Shown here one piece after another: positions 1 through 5,348 of a DNA stretch of 6,390 nt (within the stretch, counting starts at the first letter, position 1; each line of letters opens with the position of its first letter). Both the position numbers and the translations under genes were made by a program. This DNA is from REEB85 sp018971455 (lineage in GTDB: Bacteria > Pseudomonadota > Alphaproteobacteria > Acetobacterales > Acetobacteraceae). The stretch is taken from NCBI GenBank assembly GCA_028871195.1, contig JAGWNT010000136.1, forward strand, positions 1-6,390, given 5' to 3'. Under the pieces are notes generated by a model. It saw only the letters and a list, made by a program, of their open reading frames with translations. It made no database searches and was not told the origin of the DNA.

Positions 1-26
1 AAACCCGGCCGTCTTCAACCGGGTTT
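1..26 (-). terminator. Probable intrinsic terminator of the bicupin gene
   Basis: A perfect 8-bp inverted repeat, AAACCCGG (1-8) and CCGGGTTT (19-26), encloses a 10-base loop. It begins 3 bases after the bicupin stop codon (30-32, minus strand). Read on the minus strand the stem is A-rich at its base, GC-rich at its top, and ends in TTT. The window ends at base 1, so any continuing T-tract cannot be seen. Position and symmetry make a rho-independent terminator the best reading. The A/T flanks could also let it work for a gene converging from outside the window. Confidence 0.7.
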
Positions 27-29
27 GAT

Positions 30-1145
30 TCAGGCTGCAGGCGGCTGGGCCTCCGGCGGCAGCAACCGCAGCGGCGCCAGGTAGCCGGCATGGTCGATGC
101 CGAGGCCGACTGCGGCGGCGGCGGCGATGATCGCCTCGCTCCATTGCGGCCGCTTCTTGTGGTCGCCGGCGGTCAACACCGCGATCTCCGCCGCGCCCTC
201 GCCCGCCGCCGCGATGCTACGCCAGGCGCCCTCCGGCACCGAGAACACCTCGCGCGACTCGGCGCGCACCGGCGGCTCATCGCCCAAACTCACCGCGATC
301 GCGCCTTCGAATACCAACAACACCTGCTTCTCCTCCAGGCGGAACGGCCCCACCATCTGCCCCGGGGCGATGCGCAGCCACTCCAACGAGAAGCCATGCG
401 GATTGCCGATCGGCGCAGCGTGCTCCAGGTCCTGGCTCATGCCATGGCCGACCACCGGCGCCAGCTCGGCGGTGTGGCCGGGCAGCACGCTGTCGAGCAG
501 CGCGCGCGACGACCAGGACCGATCGCCGATGGCCACCACACGCTTGCGCATGGCCTCCGGCGTGAAGCGGCGCAGCGAGGCGATGGTTGCGTCGTCGAGC
601 TGCTCGATCAGCTCCTCCGGCTTCGGGTGCGGCGCGCCGGCCTCGGTGTCTACCAGCATGTTGGCGCGGGTGAGGTAGAGCCCATGCTCGGCCGCGGTGC
701 GCAGGATCGTGGGATGCCAGATGATGCCGCCGGTGTCGTCGCCGCCGAGCGCCGTGAAGATCCAGCCATCACCCTCGCCCACATTGGTGAAGCCGCGGAA
801 GATCCAGGTCGGCACGCTCACCACATCGCCGGCGCGGCCGATGATCTCGCCGTCGTGCCCCTCGGCGCCCCAGCGAAACGCCCAGGCGCCGCTGTAGACC
901 ATGAAAACCTCGGCGGTGTAGTGCACGTGCAGGTTGTTGGTGGTGCCCGCCGGCATCGCGGCGACGCCGAGGCTAAAGCCGTGCGGCTCGGTAATGTTTA
1001 CTATCTGGTCAGCCGACTGGGTAACCCCCGGGCCAATCAGCGAGTAGTTCTCCTTGGCGGTCGACCCAGGCATCTTGCAGTCGATGAAGGCGACCTTGCA
1101 AGGCACCATGTCTTGCCGGCGGATCAGTCTGCTGCGCGCGTCCAT
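30..1145 (-). CDS. Bicupin protein, gentisate/1-hydroxy-2-naphthoate dioxygenase-like fold
   Basis: This 371-residue soluble protein has two cupin domains and no signal peptide or membrane segment. The N-terminal cupin matches motif 1 exactly, G(X)5HXH(X)3E(X)6G: G67, H73, H75, E79, G86. Motif 2 (residues 106-121) keeps G106, P112 and N121, but Arg117 stands where the usual metal-binding His would be and Trp114 where Gly is usual. The second cupin (about 249-325) has no HxH/E ligands, with F268, L270 and Q274 at those places. Both halves begin with PHGFSL (54-59 and 249-254), the mark of an internal duplication. Bicupins of this layout include ring-cleaving dioxygenases, but the altered metal site leaves the reaction open: metalloenzyme, isomerase or ligand-binding protein. 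The ATG is supported by AAGGA 8 bases upstream. The gene is divergent from gene A and shares with it an intergenic palindrome, suggesting joint control. I do not recognise a named gene. Confidence 0.85.
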   Translation of the reverse strand: MDARSRLIRRQDMVPCKVAFIDCKMPGSTAKENYSLIGPGVTQSADQIVNITEPHGFSLGVAAMPAGTTNNLHVHYTAEVFMVYSGAWAFRWGAEGHDGEIIGRAGDVVSVPTWIFRGFTNVGEGDGWIFTALGGDDTGGIIWHPTILRTAAEHGLYLTRANMLVDTEAGAPHPKPEELIEQLDDATIASLRRFTPEAMRKRVVAIGDRSWSSRALLDSVLPGHTAELAPVVGHGMSQDLEHAAPIGNPHGFSLEWLRIAPGQMVGPFRLEEKQVLLVFEGAIAVSLGDEPPVRAESREVFSVPEGAWRSIAAAGEGAAEIAVLTAGDHKKRPQWSEAIIAAAAAVGLGIDHAGYLAPLRLLPPEAQPPAA

Positions 1146-1164
1146 CAGTTGCGTCCTTCGCGGC

Positions 1165-1191
1165 TTGAGCGATTATACATCCCTTTATACT
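1165..1191 (+). promoter_or_regulatory. Candidate promoter of gene A
   Basis: A -10-like TATACT (1186-1191) follows TTGAGC (1165-1170) with a short 15-base spacer. Transcription would start inside the palindrome at 1192-1207, where a bound protein would block initiation. The short spacer makes the -35 doubtful, and an activator-dependent promoter is equally possible. Confidence 0.4.
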
Positions 1192-1212
1192 ATGCATTCG
1201 AATGCATGAGAA
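1172..1212 (-). promoter_or_regulatory. Candidate promoter(s) of the bicupin gene
   Basis: This AT-rich island in otherwise GC-rich DNA gives two possible minus-strand promoters. One has -35 TTCTCA (1207-1212), a 17-base spacer and -10 TATAAA (1184-1189); its spacer holds most of the 16-bp palindrome. The other uses a perfect TATAAT at 1172-1177 but lacks a good -35. Either gives a short leader before the AAGGA ribosome site. The choice between them is inference. Confidence 0.45.
1192..1207. promoter_or_regulatory. 16-bp perfect palindrome, probable operator (site 1)
   Basis: ATGCATTCGAATGCAT equals its own reverse complement. It lies between the divergent bicupin and gene A, inside the spacer of one candidate bicupin promoter and just after the -10-like box of gene A. 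Its core GCATTCGAATGC occurs once more in the window, upstream of gene B. A homodimeric repressor or activator site is the natural reading. The regulator is not encoded here and its family cannot be told from the site. Confidence 0.65.
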
Positions 1213-1215
1213 GTT

Positions 1216-1221
1216 GGGAGG
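1216..1221 (+). promoter_or_regulatory. Strong ribosome binding site that sets the gene A start at TTG
   Basis: GGGAGG stands 5 bases before TTG 1227. The in-frame ATG at 1206 has no Shine-Dalgarno-like sequence and overlaps the palindrome, so the TTG is the better start. Confidence 0.65.
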
Positions 1222-1226
1222 CTCAT

Positions 1227-2243
1227 TTGGAACCGCTTTGCCCATCTGCCTATGCCCCGTACCGTGACCCGCGGGACTATATTCTGAGCTGGACCGACAC
1301 CATCTGGATCGACCGCGCCATCGGCCGGCTGGGCGAGCACTACAGTGAAGACATCAAGGTCCACACCGCCTACGGGGAGACCTATGACTACAACTCGGTG
1401 ATCGCCAATTCTGTGCAGAAATTTTCCGCCTTCCCGAATGGCGGCGGCGGCCACGGTGAGGACGTGGTGTGGGAGCAGCGCGGCGTGAACGGCTTCATCA
1501 GCTTCCACCGCGTGCTGAAAACCGGCACCCATAGTGGCTTCTGGACCTACGGCCCGCCCACCGGGCGCGACTTCATCTCGCGCACCGTTGCCCATTGCCT
1601 TGTGCAGGATAATCGCATCGTCGAGGAATGGCTTGTGCGCGACGAGTTCGCGGTACTGGAGGCCCTCGGCCTTGACCCCTACAAGGTCGCAGCCGAACTC
1701 GCCGCGCGCAGCCCGGTGCTGGGCTCGGCCGTCACCGCGGCGCCGCAAGGGGGCGCCTTCGCCGGGCACATCGAGGATCCGGTGGCGGTTGGCATTTCCG
1801 GCCCTCGCCCGCCCCGCCACCAGGCGCTGTGCGAGATGATCCGCGACTATTTTAAGGATGTCTGGAACCGCCGCCGCTTCGACCTCGCATCGCGCTACGT
1901 CAGCGATCGCATCGTCTGCCATGTGGTGCGCATGCGCAGGGTGCAGAACCTCACCCCCTACCAGATGGAAATCATCAACCTGCTCGCCAGCTTCCCGGAC
2001 GGGCAGGTCGAAATCCGCGACATCGCAGTCTGCGACGGTCCGGAACTTGGCCTGCGCGTCGGCGTCATCTGGGTGCTGCGCGGCACCTATTCCGGCGTGC
2101 CCACCTATGGCCCGCCCACCAACACGCCGATCCACCTGCTCGGCGCGTCGCAGTTTGACATCCACGAAGGGCGAATCCTCCGGGAATGGCGCATCTATGA
2201 CGAAGTGGCTGTGTTGGCGCAGATCATGGCGGCGAGGGGCTAG
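1227..2243 (+). CDS. Gene A: tandem double SnoaL/NTF2-like domain protein
   Basis: This is a 338-residue cytoplasmic protein if started at TTG 1227, chosen for its GGGAGG site; an in-frame ATG at 1206 would add 7 residues. The N-terminal SnoaL-like domain (about 15-155) has H94, the family-like stretch from G100-T-H102-S-G to Y108-GPPTGR114, then N129-R-I and E133-E-W-L-V-R-D139 followed by LGLDP. The C-terminal domain (about 198-335) repeats the plan with a GTYSG...YGPPTN stretch (286-300), E320-W and D325-E. Its first motif has Tyr288 where paralogues B and C have His, so the two pockets may differ. SnoaL-like folds carry out aldol cyclisation, dehydration, isomerisation or hydrolysis using Asp and His. 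Which applies here is unknown. The gene lies 178 bases upstream of paralogue B, shares an operator-like palindrome with the bicupin, and is followed at once by a stem-loop. The open frame extending upstream over the bicupin is antisense and not part of this gene. Confidence 0.85.
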   Translation: MEPLCPSAYAPYRDPRDYILSWTDTIWIDRAIGRLGEHYSEDIKVHTAYGETYDYNSVIANSVQKFSAFPNGGGGHGEDVVWEQRGVNGFISFHRVLKTGTHSGFWTYGPPTGRDFISRTVAHCLVQDNRIVEEWLVRDEFAVLEALGLDPYKVAAELAARSPVLGSAVTAAPQGGAFAGHIEDPVAVGISGPRPPRHQALCEMIRDYFKDVWNRRRFDLASRYVSDRIVCHVVRMRRVQNLTPYQMEIINLLASFPDGQVEIRDIAVCDGPELGLRVGVIWVLRGTYSGVPTYGPPTNTPIHLLGASQFDIHEGRILREWRIYDEVAVLAQIMAARG

Positions 2244-2263
2244 GGATCAGGACTGCCTGGTCC
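2244..2263 (+). terminator. Stem-loop directly after the gene A stop codon
   Basis: GGATCAGG (2244-2251) pairs with CCTGGTCC (2256-2263) through 8 base pairs, one of them G-U, around a 4-base loop ACTG. It starts at the base after TAG. No T-tract follows, so it is not a textbook intrinsic terminator. It may stabilise the gene A transcript end or attenuate read-through into gene B. Confidence 0.45.
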
Positions 2264-2367
2264 GCTGCGAGGAATCCTACCCCTCGACTGCCGAAATCGG
2301 GGCGACATTAAACCACGGGAAGCCCGCGTCGGCCTGTCAATCGGCATGGGCGGAGATACGCGATGGC

Positions 2368-2395
2368 TTGCGCATTCGAATGCAAGGATTATCCT
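2368..2395 (+). promoter_or_regulatory. Candidate promoter of gene B
   Basis: TTGCGC (2368-2373) and TATCCT (2390-2395) are separated by 16 bases, most of which is the palindrome. Both boxes are weak matches. The arrangement would give a leader of about 20 bases before the CAGGG ribosome site at 2411-2415 and ATG 2422. Confidence 0.4.
2372..2383. promoter_or_regulatory. 12-bp palindrome, probable operator (site 2)
   Basis: GCATTCGAATGC is a perfect palindrome identical to the core of site 1; the match extends one base further, to 13 bases. It lies 38 bases before the gene B start, in the gap between A and B, consistent with control of B by the same regulator as bicupin and A. Confidence 0.6.
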
Positions 2396-2421
2396 GACGC
2401 TCTCAAACAGCAGGGTTCGGG

Positions 2422-3411
2422 ATGCAACCGAATTTGGGTTCCTATAGCGACGTGCCGGATTTCATCTACGGCATCACCCGCGAGATTTGGGAGGACCGCG
2501 GCATCGGCGGTAAACTGGACCGCTACTACGCGCCGCAGATCCTGCTCCGGGCACCGACAGGGCTCACCACCAGTAATGCCGGGGTGACTGCGCAGACCCT
2601 GGCCACCCTGCACCAGTTCCCGGACCGCCAGCTGGTGGGCCAAGACGTGATCTGGGCGGATGGCGGGGACGGCTCTTTCCTTTCCTCGCACCGGCTGATC
2701 TCGGTGATGCGCCATACCGGCGACGGCAGCTACGGGCCCGCCACCGGCCGGGTGGTGCGCAGCCATATCATCGCGGATTGCTGGGTGCTCGACACGGTGG
2801 TGACCGAGGAATGGCTGGTGCGCGACCAGGCCGCCTTTGCGCGCTGTCTCGGGATCGACCCGGCGGCGCTGGCGCGGCAGATGGTGGCGCAGGATATCGC
2901 TAGCCTAGGCAAGGTGGAGTTCTTCCTGCCCGAACATGACCGGCCCGGGCGTTACCGGCCGGAGATCCAGGGCGGGGCGGAGGTGGACAAAGTGGTTGCC
3001 GGCTATCGGCGGCTGTGGCAGGCCAAGGAGACTGCGGCGGTTCGCGAGCTGTATTTTCACGGCGCCAGTCTGGCCGGGCCGGGCGGCGACACCGCCTATG
3101 GACACGCCGATATCGACCGCTTCTACCTCGGCTATCTCGCAGCCTTCCCGGATGCGGTGCTCTCGATCGACAGCGCGATCCTCAACCGCGGCGGGGACCA
3201 GCCGCCGCGGGTGGCGCTGCGCTGGTCGCTGCGTGGGCGGCACAGCGGGTTCGGGCATTTCGGGCCTCCGAGCGGCGCGGATGTGTTCATCATGGGGATG
3301 AGCCATTTCTACCTGATCGACGGGCTGGTGCGCCAGGAGTTCATGCTCACGGACGAGGTGTCGATCTGGAAGCAGATCATCGCCCATCAGGAGAGCCGGG
3401 CCGGCGGGTGA
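2422..3411 (+). CDS. Gene B: tandem double SnoaL/NTF2-like domain protein
   Basis: This 329-residue cytoplasmic protein is a paralogue of A and C. The N-terminal domain (about 10-150) shows IWEDRGI (22-28), FPDR (66-69), IW (77-78), S-S-H90, R-H98-T, Y104-GPATGR110, and E129-EWLVRD135 followed by LGIDP. A linker of about 30 residues leads to the C-terminal domain (about 188-322), with R-H274-S-G, F280-GPPSG, GMSHF, E306-F and D311-E. Keeping His in both halves suggests two similar pockets, unlike A. The C-terminal half replaces the EW of its relatives with EF. By family it is a possible cyclase, dehydratase, isomerase or hydrolase, but the substrate is unknown. The start is ATG 2422, with CAGGG 6 bases upstream. 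It is probably co-regulated with A through the shared palindrome. Its stop lies 3 bases from the stop of convergent gene C. Confidence 0.87.
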   Translation: MQPNLGSYSDVPDFIYGITREIWEDRGIGGKLDRYYAPQILLRAPTGLTTSNAGVTAQTLATLHQFPDRQLVGQDVIWADGGDGSFLSSHRLISVMRHTGDGSYGPATGRVVRSHIIADCWVLDTVVTEEWLVRDQAAFARCLGIDPAALARQMVAQDIASLGKVEFFLPEHDRPGRYRPEIQGGAEVDKVVAGYRRLWQAKETAAVRELYFHGASLAGPGGDTAYGHADIDRFYLGYLAAFPDAVLSIDSAILNRGGDQPPRVALRWSLRGRHSGFGHFGPPSGADVFIMGMSHFYLIDGLVRQEFMLTDEVSIWKQIIAHQESRAGG

Positions 3412-3414
3412 CGC

Positions 3415-4560
3415 CTATCCGCCGGCGACCAGCGCGCCGAGCTTGAGCTGGGCCAGCATCGCCAGTTCGTCGAAGATGGTCCATTCCTCGATGATCTGGC
3501 GATTGACGATGTGGAAATGCGAGAAGCCGAGCACGAACACGCGGTGGCCGGTGGGCTCGCCGAGCAGGCCGTGGCCGAGATGGTGGCCCTCCATCACCCA
3601 GCGAACCGCGATCTTCTCGCCGCCTTCCTCCGATGGTACCGAGCAGATGTGCTGGGGGACGAAGATGGCGTCTGGCAAGGTGCCCATCAGCTTGAGGGTG
3701 TGCTGCATGACGGCGGCGCGGCCCCACAGCTCGCGCATCGAGGTGCCGTGGTACTGCACGCGAGCCGCGTAGACCTGCTGGATCGTGCCGAGCATGCGAC
3801 GGTTGAAGATGGTGTGCAGCCATTGCAGCAGCGTCGCCTCGGTCTCGGTATGAGCGATGGAGAGGTCGGCCTGCTCCTCGGGCGGGTATTGGCCGATCAG
3901 GCGGCGATTTTCACCGAGGTCCTGCGGGACCTGGCCCTTGGCGAACAGGGATTGGGCCATCTTCTCGGCGATCGGGTGCGGGTCGAGCCCGAGTTGGCGG
4001 AGCACCGCGATGGCGTCGGTGGCCAGCCATTCGCGGTAGATGCGGTTGTTCAGCACCATGCAGTCGGCTACTGTGCGCGAGGTGAAGGGGCGGCCGGTGG
4101 GCGGACCGTAGACGCCGTGCTGAGTGTGGCGGCCGACGCCGGTAACGAGATGGGAGGTGTAGAAGCCGTCGACATCGTTGCCGCGCCAGATCACCTGGGT
4201 GGCCTGGCCGCGCCGTTCGGGGAAGCTCACCATGCGGGCGATGGTATCGTGGATCACCTCCTCGCGGCTGTAGAGGGCGCCGAGAGTGGAATAGAGCACC
4301 GCGTTGTGGGTGTAGTGAGTGTAAATAAGGCCGATGTCGCGCTCGTCCCAGATGCGATGGGTGCAGCGGACGATGTAGTCGACGATGTCCGTGTAGACTG
4401 GATCGAAGCCGCGCATCGGCTGAGCCTGCGGACGGTCGGTGGGGACGAGGTCGACGAAGTCGCGGCGTTCGACCTGCAGGACCGCGCGGGGGTCCGCCGC
4501 GGCTGGGGTGGTTGCGGAGGCGGGCAGCGCAGACACGGCTGGGGGGGGATTGTCGGCCAT
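3415..4560 (-). CDS. Gene C: tandem double SnoaL/NTF2-like domain protein with an N-terminal extension
   Basis: This is a 381-residue protein. The ATG at 4560 is fixed by AAGGAG 6 bases upstream; the frame is open to 4755, but the extra part has no ribosome site. Residues 1-50 are an Ala/Pro-rich, probably disordered extension absent from A and B and without signal-peptide character. The N-terminal SnoaL-like domain (about 55-200) has IWDERDI, FPERR, IW, S-H137, R-H145-T, Y151-GPPTGR157, N172-R-I, and R176-EWLATD182 followed by LGLDP. The C-terminal domain (about 240-372) has the ester-cyclase-like region 273-298 ending in LPDA, then H326-H-L-G, GEPTG (334-338), GFSHF, E358-EW and D364-E. The fold is that of polyketide-cyclase-like enzymes, but the substrate is unknown. 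It faces gene B tail to tail. No copy of the A/B palindrome lies upstream, so its control probably differs. Confidence 0.87.
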   Translation of the reverse strand: MADNPPPAVSALPASATTPAAADPRAVLQVERRDFVDLVPTDRPQAQPMRGFDPVYTDIVDYIVRCTHRIWDERDIGLIYTHYTHNAVLYSTLGALYSREEVIHDTIARMVSFPERRGQATQVIWRGNDVDGFYTSHLVTGVGRHTQHGVYGPPTGRPFTSRTVADCMVLNNRIYREWLATDAIAVLRQLGLDPHPIAEKMAQSLFAKGQVPQDLGENRRLIGQYPPEEQADLSIAHTETEATLLQWLHTIFNRRMLGTIQQVYAARVQYHGTSMRELWGRAAVMQHTLKLMGTLPDAIFVPQHICSVPSEEGGEKIAVRWVMEGHHLGHGLLGEPTGHRVFVLGFSHFHIVNRQIIEEWTIFDELAMLAQLKLGALVAGG

Positions 4561-4996
4561 GCTGCACTCCTTGCCCCGCGGCGTGGCGCCCCGGGATCTG
4601 CACGCGGGGCGCTTCGCTGCCGCGTGGCAGTAGTGTGAGACTGCAGTGCGTGGCATGGCAAGTGGGAAGAGCGGCAGTTCAGCGGCGCGCGAGGAAATTA
4701 ACGACCCGACGCGGCCATGGCTGCGGTCTCGCTGGATGGGGGCCGGCGTCGCCACCCCATGGCGATCGACGCTCCGATCGAGGGAAGGAACGTCCCAATG
4801 AACCGAATCAGCGCAAGCGTAAGCCGACGGTCACGGCTGACGATTGCGTCGTCGGTCAGGCTGTCTTGGCTTTGAGGGCGTTCAGAGGGGCCGTATGCCT
4901 CGGCGAATCGCCTAGCAAGACAACTGCGCGCCAGAGAAGGTCCGCATCCGGCTCCGACCGCTGCTCCAGTCGACCTTTCCAGATACATTCTCCCCT
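4561..4996. other. Intergenic region between gene C and the IS3 element, no recognisable gene
   Basis: These 436 bases hold the gene C ribosome site (AAGGAG, 4567-4572 on the minus strand) and a weak minus-strand promoter candidate: TTGCCA at 4656-4661, an 18-base spacer and CACACT at 4632-4637. GCGTGGC occurs three times (4581, 4622, 4648), and CTGCC-GCGT-GGCAG (4617-4630) is a short hairpin. A second inverted repeat, GACGA/TCGTC, sits at 4839-4853. A 96-codon minus-strand frame (4698-4988) has no recognisable domain and no well-spaced ribosome site. No RNA gene is seen. The part next to 4996 may be what remains of rearranged DNA beside the IS. Confidence 0.5.
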
Positions 4997-5023
4997 TGAG
5001 CTGCGGCAGGTTTGGTGGACACC
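4997..5023 (+). repeat. Left terminal inverted repeat of the IS3-family element
   Basis: The 27 bases begin TGAGCTGC and end GGTTTGGTGGACACC. Against the reverse complement of the right end there are two mismatches, at 5007-style interior positions 9 and 12 of the repeat region. A TG start and a GTGGACACC inner part agree with IS3-family ends. Confidence 0.88.
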
Positions 5024-5057
5024 GAGTTAAGGTTTTTCACCCGATCGGAGGCCGAGG

Positions 5058-5348
5058 ATGCAGCGTCGAAAATTCAGCCGAGAGTTCAAGCTTGAGGCAG
5101 TGAAGTTGATCAAGGAGCGCAGTGTGTCGGTTGCGCAGGCGGCCCGCGACATCGACGTGGCGGAGAGCGTGCTGCGGCGCTGGCTGCGGGAAGGATATGC
5201 GGACCCTCATCAAGCCTTTCCCGGGCAGGGCCAGGTCAAGCCGGAGCAGCAGGAGCTGATGCAGCTGCGTCGCGAGGTCGCCAAGCTGAAGGCGGAGCGC
5301 GACATCCTAAAAAAAGCCGCGGCCTACTTTGCCAAGGAGCTGACATGA
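5058..5348 (+). CDS. IS3-family transposase OrfA (DNA-binding and multimerisation part)
   Basis: OrfA has 96 residues. A helix-turn-helix of the Hin/Tnp_1 type lies at about 20-45 (SVSVAQAARDIDVAESVLRRW) and would bind the terminal repeats. A short leucine zipper (L70, L77, L84) follows, ending in ERDILKKAAAYFAKE, typical of the family. ATG 5058 is supported by GGAGG 6 bases upstream. The stop at 5346-5348 overlaps the orfB ATG as ATGA. Slippage at the A7 run, at codons 85-86 just after the zipper, joins the HTH/zipper part to OrfB. OrfA alone usually acts as a modulator of transposition. It is intact. Confidence 0.92.
   Translation: MQRRKFSREFKLEAVKLIKERSVSVAQAARDIDVAESVLRRWLREGYADPHQAFPGQGQVKPEQQELMQLRREVAKLKAERDILKKAAAYFAKELT
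5309..5315 (+). promoter_or_regulatory. Programmed -1 ribosomal frameshift site
   Basis: The run A AAA AAA lies in the correct phase: the orfA codons are CTA AAA AAA GCC. Slipping back one base continues in the orfB frame at 5315 with no stop before the orfB ATG at 5345. The product would be a 384-residue OrfAB transposase. This is the usual way IS3-family elements make active transposase. Confidence 0.8.

Noticed and set aside
90..1205. Long plus-strand open frame continuous with gene A that would give a 717-residue protein
   Set aside because: It is antisense to the bicupin gene, whose protein has clear cupin motifs. The translated plus-strand part is Arg/His/Ala-rich with no domain. The promoter and palindrome region also falls inside it.
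1185..2165. Minus-strand open frame of 326 codons opposite gene A
   Set aside because: It is a high-GC shadow of gene A. The SnoaL motifs are on the plus strand, and this frame has no ribosome site or recognisable domain.
3511..4638. Plus-strand open frame of 375 codons opposite gene C
   Set aside because: It is an antisense shadow of gene C. It encodes a low-complexity, Gly/Ala/Asp/Val-rich protein with no family features.
4561..4755. Longer start for gene C, adding 65 residues
   Set aside because: The upstream ATG has no good ribosome site and the added residues show no domain, while ATG 4560 has AAGGAG at ideal distance.
4837..4859. Inverted repeat CTGAC...GTCAG with inner GACGA/TCGTC as a possible terminator or operator
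   Set aside because: The two pairings compete, there is no T-tract, and no gene ends or starts beside it. It is compatible with chance in this composition.
4698..4988. 96-codon minus-strand frame between gene C and the IS3 element
   Set aside because: It has no recognised family, the purine run before its ATG is too close to serve as a proper ribosome site, and its start lies next to the rearranged IS3 junction.
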